Of a stretch of DNA of 14,665 bases, positions 6,402-14,446 are shown piece by piece (the stretch's first letter is position 1; the number at the start of each line of letters is the position of its first letter). The notes beneath the pieces are model-generated. The model saw only the letters and a list, made by a program, of their open reading frames with translations, did no database searches and was not told the origin of the DNA. Made by a program: the position numbers and the translations under genes. The stretch is taken from positions 1 through 14,665 of the forward strand of contig JAFYYI010000077.1 in the NCBI GenBank assembly GCA_017557665.1, written 5' to 3'. The stretch comes from Muribaculaceae bacterium. GTDB taxonomy: Bacteria > Bacteroidota > Bacteroidia > Bacteroidales > Muribaculaceae.

Positions 6402-9400
6402 ATGATGAAAAAAGTTTTACTTCTTCTTGTAGCATTTGCTTTGACCATGGCGGCCAGCGGCCAGCGTCTGACGATGAATCCGCGACAATCGGGCCAGCAG
6501 GTCAAGAGCAAATATGAGTTCAAGAGCACGCACAAGAGTGTTTCGCGTGACGGGCAGTTGTCCACTGCTCAAAGCCATAGAGCTCCTGCCCGTGTCAGTG
6601 TAATCACCGAGCAGCCTGAGGGCGAGTTGAAGACCTATATGCGCACTGGCGGTGCGATGTACAGCTTCTGGGGCTACCTGTTCACTACCTATCAGGATGG
6701 CGGCGCCATGCAGATGGTGTTTGCCGATGACGGCAAGACGGTCTATCTCAAGGATCCCATCTCGCAAGCCGCTGCCAATTCTTGGGTAAAGGCTGAGCTG
6801 AGCGATGATGGCAAGACCTTGACGATGCCGTTGAACCAGTACGTCATCTTTTATAACGAAGTTGATTATGGCCTGATTACGGCCTGGGTAGACGTGACGG
6901 TAGATGAGAGCGGCAATCTTAATGCGGTCCCCAACCTCGACATTCATGAGGTGACGTTCACCATCGGTGACGATGGCACGATCTCACTTAACGGGTCGAG
7001 CGGCGACGTGGACAACTTTACCGGTAGCGGCTTGGGTCTGATCTATGACGATGACCTGACATGGGCCGCTTATCTTGACTGGGAGTCGGTTTACACCCCG
7101 TTTGACGGCACACCTGTAGAACTGCCCGACGGCATAGAAATGGAAGACTTCTCGATGTCCTATGTTGACAGCTATGGCAATGCAAGCGGCAAGATGGTCA
7201 AGGTGGGCATGATGAACAATGATGTATATGTACAGGGCTTCTCGTCCTTGGTGACTGATGGTGTCATGAAGGGCTCCATGAACAAGGGCGACGACATGGT
7301 GCTTTTCCCGAGCGACCAGTATATCGGTATAGGGAACAGTCTTTTCCTGAACATGGCCAGCCTTGATGCGGATAACAATCTGCTTGACAACCTGGCATTT
7401 GACTACGATGCTGAGACACGGACTATGACTGCCAATGACATCCTTGCAGTTATTTCAGGCTTGAACATTCAAGAGTTATATGACCAACCCGTTATCGCTC
7501 CTTATTTTGATCATGCCGCAACGCCGGCCAACCCCGAGGTGATTGATTTTGTTGACCAAGGTGAGCTGGGCGGCTACAACTATGGCTCATTCAATGTGCC
7601 TACCGTTGATACCGAGGGTAATTTCATCAACCCCAACGACTTGTACTACCGCATCTACTTTGATGACGATGAGTTGTTCACCTTCGGTCCCGACGAGTAT
7701 CCCGAACTCACCGAGTTCATGACCGACGTGCCCTATTCTTTCACCGATGGTTATGACTTCGGCGTTGGCGGTGCAACCATCTACTTCTATGAGACGGGCT
7801 TCCAGCGCGTGGGCATCCAGAGCGTCTTCCGCGGCGGCGGTGAAGAGCACGTGAGCGATATCGTCTATATGGAACTGAAAGACGGCAGTGCTCCTGAGGG
7901 CTCGGCCGACCACTACGCGGGCTACTGCGATGATAACGCAAGCCAGACCGGTATCTCGGCAGGCAGGGCCCAGGCCTATGACGTGGCCACGTTTATTAAC
8001 GATCCCAGTCTGAAGGGCATGAAGGTGAAGGGTCTGCGCATCACCACCCCGAAGCGCACCGCTGTCACCGAGTACACTGGTTGGTTGTCCACCGGCCTGA
8101 ATCTAAAGCTTGTTGATGGTGTGAAAGTTGCTGATGCCGACATCACGAGCAAGACGACTGACGTGGTAACGGGTCACACCGACATCATGTTTGACGAGCC
8201 TTACGAGGTTGGCGAAGACGGCTTCTTTGCCGGCTTCTCGATTCCTGTTACCGACGAGGACAAACCGTTGATGATCACCAGCGACAAGCTGGGTGGAGGT
8301 CTGTGGATTCACACCTCGAGCGCCCTGCGCAGCTGGACTGACATGTCCGGTTCCGGCAGTCCCTGTATTGAGCTCATCCTCGAGGGCCAGCAAGAGAATG
8401 CCGCCACCATCATTCTGCCCGCTAACAGCTTTGCCAAGAAGGGCGAGCCCATCTATGTCACGGCCAAATTGTACAACCACGGCACTACCACGCTCACTGC
8501 TGGTGAGTACAACTATGAAATCAACGGTGTCACCTACACTGCCACTTTCACCAACTACATCAAGGGTGACCACTGGGGACGCAGCAGCGACATGATTATC
8601 GAGCTGCCCGCTATCGACGAATCGGGCGACTATCCCCTGACCGTAACTGTCACCAAGGCCAATGATACCGACAACCAGGATGTTGCACCCACCCACGAGG
8701 GTATTGTGACCATCATGGACTTTGTTCCCGTTCACCGCGTGCTCGTTGAGGAATACACCGGCACATGGTGCGGATGGTGTACTCGCGGCTTGGTTGCCAT
8801 GCGCATGCTTGCCGAAGCCTATGGCGATGACTTCATCGGTGTTGCCTACCACAATTCCGATCCCATGGCTATCATGGAAGACTATCCCAGTCCTGTTCAG
8901 GGCTTCCCCAGCGCATTTGTCGAGAGGTATTATGATGTTGATCCTTACTATGGCTACGAGTCGGCAGGCTTCGGCATCAAGGACCTTGTTGACTATCTGA
9001 TGAGTCAATTGGCTGTTGTTGACCTTAACGTGAAGGCCGATTGGGCCGACGAGTCCAAGACCGAAATCAAGGCCAACGTCGAGAGCAACTTCGTCATGAA
9101 TACCGACAACCACCAGTACGGCATCGAAGTCATGCTTGTCGAGGACGACATGTATGGCCCCGCCGGCACCGATTGGGACCAGCACAACTACTATGCCGAT
9201 ATGGACGACGAGTATGCCAGTGAGCCTAATCTGGGACCGTTGTGCGAGTTGCCTGATGTCATCGAGGGTTATCATTTCAACGACGTGCTCGTGGCCACCT
9301 CGGGTGTTGTGGAAGAAAGCCTTCCCACCTCGATTGTCGCCAACACGACTAACAACTTTGAGTACTCATTCGATGTCGATTACATCTACAACTTGAGCTA

Positions 9401-9665
9401 TGAGCCTCTTATCCAGGATAAGGATAAGCTCCACGTTGTGGCCATCGTCGTTGACAAGGCCACCGGCAAGGTGCTCAATGCCGCCAAGGCCAAGGTGGGT
9501 ACTTCGGCTGTCACTGAGATCAACGTTGACAACAAGGAGATTGCCTCGACCATCTACTTCGACCTCACCGGCCGCAAGGTCAACAATCCCGAAACCGGTA
9601 TCTACATCAAGGTTGTGCGCTACACCGATGGTTCGCAGCGCAGCTTCAAGGTACTCAAGAAGTAA
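6402..9665 (+). CDS. Large secreted protein with Omp28-like thioredoxin-fold domain and sorting-type C-terminus
   Basis: This 1087-residue protein begins with a signal peptide (about 1-20, no lipobox cysteine). Residues about 65-500 are acidic, beta-rich and unrecognised. Residues about 505-680 resemble the jelly-roll-like region seen in other Bacteroidales secreted proteins, and about 680-770 an Ig/CARDB-like beta domain. Then comes a thioredoxin-type domain: EEYTGTWCGWC places the redox pair at Cys790 and Cys793, and QGFPSAF has the expected cis-proline at Pro836. This matches the Omp28-related family. The last 37 residues (IYFDLTGRKV...GIYIKVV...SFKVLKK) resemble a type IX secretion sorting tail, so surface delivery is likely. 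Whether it acts as a disulfide oxidoreductase or has lost that role is unknown. The start could be either of two adjacent ATGs. It is monocistronic, with its own promoter and terminator. Confidence 0.85.
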   Translation: MMKKVLLLLVAFALTMAASGQRLTMNPRQSGQQVKSKYEFKSTHKSVSRDGQLSTAQSHRAPARVSVITEQPEGELKTYMRTGGAMYSFWGYLFTTYQDGGAMQMVFADDGKTVYLKDPISQAAANSWVKAELSDDGKTLTMPLNQYVIFYNEVDYGLITAWVDVTVDESGNLNAVPNLDIHEVTFTIGDDGTISLNGSSGDVDNFTGSGLGLIYDDDLTWAAYLDWESVYTPFDGTPVELPDGIEMEDFSMSYVDSYGNASGKMVKVGMMNNDVYVQGFSSLVTDGVMKGSMNKGDDMVLFPSDQYIGIGNSLFLNMASLDADNNLLDNLAFDYDAETRTMTANDILAVISGLNIQELYDQPVIAPYFDHAATPANPEVIDFVDQGELGGYNYGSFNVPTVDTEGNFINPNDLYYRIYFDDDELFTFGPDEYPELTEFMTDVPYSFTDGYDFGVGGATIYFYETGFQRVGIQSVFRGGGEEHVSDIVYMELKDGSAPEGSADHYAGYCDDNASQTGISAGRAQAYDVATFINDPSLKGMKVKGLRITTPKRTAVTEYTGWLSTGLNLKLVDGVKVADADITSKTTDVVTGHTDIMFDEPYEVGEDGFFAGFSIPVTDEDKPLMITSDKLGGGLWIHTSSALRSWTDMSGSGSPCIELILEGQQENAATIILPANSFAKKGEPIYVTAKLYNHGTTTLTAGEYNYEINGVTYTATFTNYIKGDHWGRSSDMIIELPAIDESGDYPLTVTVTKANDTDNQDVAPTHEGIVTIMDFVPVHRVLVEEYTGTWCGWCTRGLVAMRMLAEAYGDDFIGVAYHNSDPMAIMEDYPSPVQGFPSAFVERYYDVDPYYGYESAGFGIKDLVDYLMSQLAVVDLNVKADWADESKTEIKANVESNFVMNTDNHQYGIEVMLVEDDMYGPAGTDWDQHNYYADMDDEYASEPNLGPLCELPDVIEGYHFNDVLVATSGVVEESLPTSIVANTTNNFEYSFDVDYIYNLSYEPLIQDKDKLHVVAIVVDKATGKVLNAAKAKVGTSAVTEINVDNKEIASTIYFDLTGRKVNNPETGIYIKVVRYTDGSQRSFKVLKK

Positions 9666-9691
9666 CCCTGTTCACAACCCGAATTAAAAGG

Positions 9692-9729
9692 AATCGCAGG
9701 CCCGACGCCAGGGCTTGCGATTTCTTTCA
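9692..9729 (+). terminator. Intrinsic terminator of the Omp28-like gene
   Basis: Stem AATCGCAGGCCC / GGGCTTGCGATT (one mismatch, 7-nt loop) begins 27 bases after the stop and is followed by TCTTTCATTCT. The 240 bases from here to the arcA promoter hold no gene I can support. They contain several TGGCCA/CGGCCA motifs whose meaning is unclear. Confidence 0.75.
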
Positions 9730-9970
9730 TTCTCACGTGTCATGGAGATGCTTGATTTATACGCCTTGGCCATCTTCGGAGCCTGGCCATTCCAGCCTGC
9801 ATTCCCCTGGCCACACGAGGTCTTACGGCCTGTGCGCCCCGGGGTTTACTCAAGTCAAGGCTAAGTCTTGTGCAGGCCTCCTGCCCACTTCGGCCACAAC
9901 GTTATTGCCGTTTAGCACACATTGATAATAAAAAGATGTGAAAAATTGTGTGGGGTTGGGGGAATTTGCT

Positions 9971-9978
9971 TACCTTTG
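9971..9978 (+). promoter_or_regulatory. -7 element of the arcABC promoter
   Basis: TACCTTTG matches TAnnTTTG and lies 57 bases before the arcA ATG. A -33 TTG is only found at a slightly long 22-base spacing, so the promoter may be weak or activator-dependent. I saw no clear ArgR box. Confidence 0.65.
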
Positions 9979-10034
9979 TGCCAAAATTTACGAAATCCAT
10001 TATCATAAACAAGAACGAACGAAATTTCCAAGTC

Positions 10035-11261
10035 ATGAAAGGTATTCATGTTACAAGTGAGATAAAACCGTTGAAGAAGGTTTTGTTGCACCGTCCCGGA
10101 CGTGAACTGCTCAATCTGACGCCCAACACGCTGGAAGAACTTCTGTTTGACGATATTCCCTATCTGAAAGTTGCCGAGGAGGAACATGACGCCTTCTCTC
10201 AGGTGTTGCGTGACAATGGCGTTGAAGTGGTTTATCTGGAAGACCTGATGGCCGAAGTGCTGGACCTCAATGCTGAAATCAGGGAGCAGTTCCTGCGCCA
10301 GTTCATCGAGGAAGCAGGCATCTGTGCGACAAAGTACCACGATATCATCTATAACTACCTGAACGGCATTCAGTCGAGCAAAGAGCTGGTGCTCAAGACG
10401 ATGGAAGGCATCTACCTGCAGGACCTGCCTCGCGACCCTCGTGAGGTGGAGAATTCGCTGGTAGACCAGGTGCGCGGCGACAGCCGTTTTGTTGTCAAGC
10501 CGATGCCCAACCTGTATTTCACGCGTGACCCGTTTGCCTGCATCGGCACGGGTGTGAGCATCAACCGCATGTTCTCGGTGACACGCTGCCGCGAGACGAT
10601 TTACGGAGACTACATCTTCAGGTATCACCCCGACTTCAAGGAAGTGGAGCACTACTACGACCGTACCCTGCCCTACCGCATCGAGGGCGGCGACATCCTG
10701 AACCTGAACGAGCACACGCTCGCCATCGGCATCTCGCAGCGCACCGAGCCTGACGGCATCGAACTGATTGCCAAGAACATCTTCAACAACGGCCATACAG
10801 CCATCGACACTGTGCTGGCCATCCACATCCCCGAGACGCGTGCCTTCATGCACCTGGACACCGTGTTCACCCAGATTGACCACGACAAGTTCACAGTTCA
10901 TCCCGGCATCCTGGGACCGCTGGAAGTCTTTAAGCTGACACGCGGCAATGGCGACGACATCAAGCTGGAGCGCAAGGAGGAGACGCTGGAGGAGATTCTG
11001 GCCGAGTCGCTGGGTTTGGAACACGTCACGCTCATCAAGTGTGGTGGTGGCGACCTCATCACCGCCGAGCGCGAGCAATGGAACGACGGCAGCAACACGC
11101 TGTGCATCGCCCCTGGCAAGGTGATCGTGTATGAGCGCAACAATGTGACCAACGCCATCCTGCGCGAAGAGGGCATCACGGTGCTCGAGATTCCCAGCAG
11201 CGAGTTGTCACGCGGTCGTGGAGGCCCCCGCTGCATGAGCATGCCGTTGTGGAGGGATTAG
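10035..11261 (+). CDS. arcA: Arginine deiminase
   Basis: The enzyme (EC 3.5.3.6) hydrolyses arginine to citrulline and ammonia in the cytoplasm, the first step of the arginine deiminase pathway. From ATG 10035 the protein is 408 residues, the usual family length. I chose this start because the longer frame from 9948 would run through the promoter box, and MKGIHVTSEIKPLKKVLLHRPGRE is the typical N-terminus. Visible hallmarks are FTRDPF (162-167, substrate-binding Asp165), the HLDTVFT block (His273, Asp275) and GRGGPRCMSMPL near the C-terminus with the nucleophile Cys400. It is first in an operon with arcB and arcC, so its citrulline is consumed by the next product. No catalytic residue is missing. 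Confidence 0.97.
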   Translation: MKGIHVTSEIKPLKKVLLHRPGRELLNLTPNTLEELLFDDIPYLKVAEEEHDAFSQVLRDNGVEVVYLEDLMAEVLDLNAEIREQFLRQFIEEAGICATKYHDIIYNYLNGIQSSKELVLKTMEGIYLQDLPRDPREVENSLVDQVRGDSRFVVKPMPNLYFTRDPFACIGTGVSINRMFSVTRCRETIYGDYIFRYHPDFKEVEHYYDRTLPYRIEGGDILNLNEHTLAIGISQRTEPDGIELIAKNIFNNGHTAIDTVLAIHIPETRAFMHLDTVFTQIDHDKFTVHPGILGPLEVFKLTRGNGDDIKLERKEETLEEILAESLGLEHVTLIKCGGGDLITAEREQWNDGSNTLCIAPGKVIVYERNNVTNAILREEGITVLEIPSSELSRGRGGPRCMSMPLWRD

Positions 11262-11306
11262 CTCGCTCTGCTCGCAGGTTAGAGGTTAAAGGTTATAGAA
11301 TTTCCT

Positions 11307-11390
11307 CCAACTAATGACCAGCAACTAGAAACTAGGGACTAGGGACTAGAAACTAGGGACTAAAAACTCAAAACCAACAACTAACAACTA
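11307..11390 (+). repeat. Heptanucleotide tandem repeat in the arcA-arcB spacer
   Basis: Twelve consecutive 7-bp units fit the register nnnACTA, such as GAAACTA, GGGACTA, GGGACTA, GAAACTA and GGGACTA, with drift towards AACTC and ACCA. A shorter run in another register precedes it (GCAGGTT, AGAGGTT, AAAGGTT, 11274-11294). The array begins 45 bases after the arcA stop and ends 37 bases before arcB. No ORF is carried. Such arrays resemble the STRR heptamers described in cyanobacteria; the role here is unknown. Confidence 0.85.
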
Positions 11391-11427
11391 TATTATTAAT
11401 CTTTTTAAAAACAAATTTTTCACAATT

Positions 11428-12420
11428 ATGCCAAGAAGTTTATCTGGAAGAAGTTTCCTGAAGTTACTCGATTTCTCAACCGAAGAGATTCAGTATTTAC
11501 TTGAGCTTGCTAAGGATTTCAAGCGCATGAAACGCGCCGGAACTCCCCACAAGTACCTCGCAGGCAAGAACATCGTGCTCTTGTTCGAGAAGACCTCGAC
11601 AAGAACCCGCTGCTCGTTTGAGGTTGCCGGCAATGACCTGGGAATGGGTGTTACCTACCTGGATCCCGGTTCATCGCAGATGGGCAAGAAGGAGTCCCTC
11701 GAGGACACCGCCAAGGTGCTGGGTCGCATGTTTGACGGTATCGAGTACCGCGGCTTCGACCAGGAAATCGTTGAGAACCTCGCTAAGCATGCCGGTGTTC
11801 CCGTTTGGAATGGTCTGACGACCGACTTCCATCCCACCCAGATGCTTGCCGACGTCCTCACCATTGAGGAACACTTCGGCCACTACAAGGGCCTGACGAT
11901 GGTCTTCATGGGTGATGCCCGTAACAATGTTGCCAACTCGCTGATGGTTGTTTCGGCCAAGTTAGGTATCAACTTTGTGGCTTGCGGCCCCAAGGACAAC
12001 ATGCCCGATGCCAAGCTTGTCAAGACCTGTAAGGAGATTGCCAAGGAGAACGGTTGCACCATCACGCTGACCGAGGATGTGAAGAAAGGCACCAAGAATG
12101 CCGACGTCATCTATACCGACATCTGGGTATCGATGGGTGAGCCCGACGAGATTTGGGAACAGCGCATCAAGCTGCTCAGCCCCTATCAGGTGAACGACGC
12201 CGTGATGAAGAACGCCAACCCCGGCGCCATCTTCCTGCACTGCCTGCCCTCGTTCCACGACCTGGAGACCACCATCGGTGTTGACATCCACAAGAAGTTC
12301 GGTCTTCCCGAGATGGAGGTTACCGACAAGGTGTTCCGCAGCCCGCAATCCAAGGTATTTGACGAGGCCGAGAACCGCATGCACACCATCAAGGCCGTGA
12401 TGTACGCCACCTTGAAGTAA
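11428..12420 (+). CDS. arcB: Ornithine carbamoyltransferase, catabolic type
   Basis: In this operon the enzyme (EC 2.1.3.3) runs towards catabolism: citrulline plus phosphate gives ornithine and carbamoyl phosphate. The 330 residues match the family length. Visible motifs are STRTR (57-61, carbamoyl-phosphate binding), FHPTQ (134-138), WVSMGE (233-238, the ornithine loop that separates OTCs from aspartate and acetylornithine transcarbamoylases), HCLP (271-274) and a C-terminal [19 protein letters not shown] typical of catabolic-type OTCs. The usual HCLPAFHD reads HCLPSFHD, a mild change. The name argF would also be used; context favours arcB. The 166-base gap to arcA is long for an operon but holds no promoter or terminator I recognise. 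Confidence 0.96.
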   Translation: MPRSLSGRSFLKLLDFSTEEIQYLLELAKDFKRMKRAGTPHKYLAGKNIVLLFEKTSTRTRCSFEVAGNDLGMGVTYLDPGSSQMGKKESLEDTAKVLGRMFDGIEYRGFDQEIVENLAKHAGVPVWNGLTTDFHPTQMLADVLTIEEHFGHYKGLTMVFMGDARNNVANSLMVVSAKLGINFVACGPKDNMPDAKLVKTCKEIAKENGCTITLTEDVKKGTKNADVIYTDIWVSMGEPDEIWEQRIKLLSPYQVNDAVMKNANPGAIFLHCLPSFHDLETTIGVDIHKKFGLPEMEVTDKVFRSPQSKVFDEAENRMHTIKAVMYATLK

Positions 12421-12443
12421 TCAATTTCACGATGTGAAATTGA
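12421..12443 (+). other. Perfect 10-bp hairpin directly after the arcB stop
   Basis: TCAATTTCAC and GTGAAATTGA are exact inverted repeats around a GAT loop and begin at the base after TAA. No T-run follows, so it is not a classic terminator. A 3'-end stabiliser or RNA-processing site would fit. Confidence 0.65.
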
Positions 12444-12448
12444 GGATT

Positions 12449-12506
12449 AAAGATTAGTGATTAGAGATTAGTGAGCGACGCTCATTATCTTTAATCATTA
12501 ATCTTT
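12449..12506 (+). other. Long hairpin built from GATT heptamers, arcB-arcC spacer
   Basis: The left arm (12449-12475) and right arm (12481-12506) pair over about 26 bp around the loop CGACG, with one bulge. Where the two arms differ, the left has G and the right T, so the pairs become G-U on the plus-strand RNA. The left arm is itself heptameric (AAAGATT, AGTGATT, AGAGATT, preceded by GAGGATT). No T-run follows. It may tune arcC expression or mRNA decay, or may be a repeat that was copied in inverse. Confidence 0.7.
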
Positions 12507-12558
12507 CAAGAAGCATCATTCAACAATAGACAGAACAGACAACACATTATCTATCATT

Positions 12559-13500
12559 ATGAGCAAACGTCTTGTTATCGCTCTGGGCGGCAACGCCCTG
12601 GGCAAGACTCCGCAGGAGCAGCTGGAACTGGTGAAGGGTACCGCATCGACCATCGTGGACCTCGTTGAGGAGGGCTACGACGTCGTTATCGGTCACGGCA
12701 ACGGCCCCCAAGTGGGCATGGTGAACCTGGCCTTTGAATACTCGGCCAACAACGGCGGCGGCACTCCCGCCATGCCGTTCCCCGAGTGTGGCGCCATGAC
12801 GCAGGGTTACATCGGTTATCACCTGCAGCAGGCCGTGGAGCGCGAGCTGGCTCGTCGTGGCCTGAACAAGCCCTGTGCCGCTGTGGTGACCCAGGTGGTT
12901 GTTGACAAGAACGACGACGCTTTCCAGAAGCCGACTAAGCCCGTCGGCATGTTCTACAGCAAGGAGGACGCCGACCGCATCGTCGCCGAGACGGGTTACA
13001 CCTTTGTCGAGGACGCCGGTCGTGGCTACCGTCGCGTGGTTCCCTCTCCCATCCCCGTCAAGATTGTTGAGTTGCCCATCGTAGAGCAGCTCGTGAGCCT
13101 GCACAGTGTGGTCATCACCGTGGGTGGTGGTGGCATCCCCGTTGTGGAGAATGGCCCTGGCGACTATGAGGGCGTGGCAGCCGTGATCGACAAGGACCGC
13201 GCCAGCGCCAAGTTGGCCCTGGACCTGAATGCCGACATGCTGGTCATCCTCACTGCCGTCGAGAAGGTGTCCATCAACTTCAACAAGCCCGACCAGAAGG
13301 ACCTGGACCGCATGACCATCGCCGAGGCACGCGAATACATCCAGCAGGGTCACTTCGCCCCCGGCAGCATGTTGCCCAAGGTTGAGTCGTGCATCAGCTT
13401 CGTGGAGAACACGACTGGCGGCACCGCCTTGATCACCTCGCTCGACAAGGCCCGCGAGGCCTTGCAGGGCAAGACCGGCACGCTGCTCGTCAAGGAGTAA
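12559..13500 (+). CDS. arcC: Carbamate kinase
   Basis: The enzyme (EC 2.7.2.2) transfers the phosphate of carbamoyl phosphate to ADP, giving ATP, CO2 and ammonia, the energy-yielding last step of the arginine deiminase pathway. At 313 residues it has the normal length. It shows the amino-acid-kinase fold: ALGGNAL (8-14), the glycine-rich GHGNGPQVG (45-53), ITVGGGGIPV (186-195), DKDRASAKLA (211-220) and FAPGSMLPKVES near the end. It is the last gene of arcABC, 138 bases after arcB, and is followed by a strong hairpin. No ArcD-type antiporter gene is present in the window. Confidence 0.97.
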   Translation: MSKRLVIALGGNALGKTPQEQLELVKGTASTIVDLVEEGYDVVIGHGNGPQVGMVNLAFEYSANNGGGTPAMPFPECGAMTQGYIGYHLQQAVERELARRGLNKPCAAVVTQVVVDKNDDAFQKPTKPVGMFYSKEDADRIVAETGYTFVEDAGRGYRRVVPSPIPVKIVELPIVEQLVSLHSVVITVGGGGIPVVENGPGDYEGVAAVIDKDRASAKLALDLNADMLVILTAVEKVSINFNKPDQKDLDRMTIAEAREYIQQGHFAPGSMLPKVESCISFVENTTGGTALITSLDKAREALQGKTGTLLVKE

Positions 13501-13519
13501 AGACACATTATCTATATTT

Positions 13520-13566
13520 AGAACAGAGATGGTTGAGCGATTGCTCAACCATCTCTGTTCTTTCTC
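13520..13566 (+). terminator. Terminator hairpin of the arc operon
   Basis: A perfect 19-bp stem (13520-13538 with 13543-13561, core GATGGTTGAGC / GCTCAACCATC) around a 4-nt loop begins 20 bases after the arcC stop and is followed by a short T-rich tail. It is very stable, but the T-run is short, so it may also protect the mRNA 3' end. Confidence 0.8.
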
Positions 13567-13656
13567 ACCCTGGTGATGAGAAGGTGTAAGCCAGGCTTGC
13601 AATACACCCACGGGCGGGCGACGGTGATGAGAAAAAACAGAAATAGTTAATTATTT

Positions 13657-13686
13657 TTGTTTATTACCAAAAAACAATTAACTTTG
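13657..13686 (+). promoter_or_regulatory. Promoter of the 204-residue secreted protein gene
   Basis: TTG (13657-13659), a 19-base spacer and TAACTTTG (13679-13686) match the Bacteroidota promoter; the leader is about 35 nt. Confidence 0.8.
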
Positions 13687-13723
13687 CAGGTAGAATTGAT
13701 AATCATTTAAAACAAAAAAGGCT

Positions 13724-14338
13724 ATGAAACGATTATTTACTCTGATCACATTGATGGTGGCGTTCACTGCCGCATGGGCTGACTCGCCACTGACGTCAAC
13801 GTATTTTGCCGAGGCCTATAGTGAACACCCGATGGTACAACTGGCGGGTGAAGGCTTAGAGGGCGATCTGCCAGTGAATTTGCTGAATTTCCTGGCCGAC
13901 AAACATGCGCCTGTTGATGTGCGCCTGGCCGTTATTAACAAGCTGGGATGGAACTTCGACGGCACCAACTTTGGAAATGAACTTGGCCAGTACCTGATGA
14001 GCCGTTATGGCGTGAAGAATGAGAAGAAGCTGGCCAATAAGCTTGATGCACGCACTCTGGCGGTGTATGCCTATGCTAAGGCGATGAGCAACTACTTTGA
14101 CGTGAAAGACGCGAGCAATCTGGCACACAAGGCTGTGAAAAAGAACAAGGACAAGAGCTTGAGCGTGGCGCTGATTTCGGCGCTGATTGACGCCCAAATC
14201 TATCTGGACAGCGACTGGTCGCTGATCTATCCCGCCCTGAACAACGTGCTGCATGACGGCTCGCTGCGCATGGACATGCGTCAGGAGGCCATCGATGGTA
14301 TTATGGAGTACATCAACCTCTACAAGGAGTACAATTAA
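13724..14338 (+). CDS. Secreted protein of unknown function
   Basis: The protein has 204 residues and a clear signal peptide (1-19, hydrophobic core LFTLITLMVAFTAA, cleavage likely after AWA). The mature part has no transmembrane span or cysteine-based lipobox. It looks mostly alpha-helical, with Lys- and Ala-rich amphipathic stretches (about 100-200) reminiscent of helical-repeat folds. No catalytic motif is visible and I do not recognise the family. It is likely periplasmic or exported. It has its own promoter and faces rplT, so it is a single-gene unit and not part of the arc operon. Confidence 0.8.
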   Translation: MKRLFTLITLMVAFTAAWADSPLTSTYFAEAYSEHPMVQLAGEGLEGDLPVNLLNFLADKHAPVDVRLAVINKLGWNFDGTNFGNELGQYLMSRYGVKNEKKLANKLDARTLAVYAYAKAMSNYFDVKDASNLAHKAVKKNKDKSLSVALISALIDAQIYLDSDWSLIYPALNNVLHDGSLRMDMRQEAIDGIMEYINLYKEYN

Positions 14339-14361
14339 TGCCCAGCTGACTTCTTGTGTAG

Positions 14362-14404
14362 AAAAAACTCAGGCTCCTCGAGGGGTTACCCTCTTGGAGC
14401 CTGA
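14362..14404 (-). terminator. Shared terminator between rplT and the secreted-protein gene
   Basis: Stem TCAGGCTCC / GGAGCCTGA, extended by GAGGG/CCCTC around GTTA, is followed on the minus strand by six T, a good terminator for rplT. Read on the plus strand the T-tail is weaker (TTGCATTTT), but it probably also stops the convergent gene. Confidence 0.85.
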
Positions 14405-14446
14405 TTGCATTTTGCGGAATAATACTTTGGAAAGAACCTGTGTTGA

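Noticed and set aside
8103..9275. A 390-codon minus-strand ORF
   Set aside because: Shadow of the Omp28-like gene; composition rich in Val, Gly and His is typical of antisense frames.
9737..9925. A 62-codon plus-strand ORF between the Omp28-like gene and arcA
   Set aside because: Lies just after a terminator without its own promoter, and its composition (Ser, Pro, His, Trp) looks random.
9948..10034. A longer arcA start adding 29 residues
   Set aside because: It would include the TAnnTTTG promoter box, and the extra residues do not belong to the arginine deiminase family.
9912..11078. A 388-codon minus-strand ORF
   Set aside because: Shadow of arcA, which is unambiguous on the plus strand.
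11307..11390. CRISPR-like array
   Set aside because: The units are 7 bp with no spacers; it is a simple tandem repeat.
12547..13611. A 354-codon minus-strand ORF over arcC
   Set aside because: Antisense shadow of carbamate kinase.
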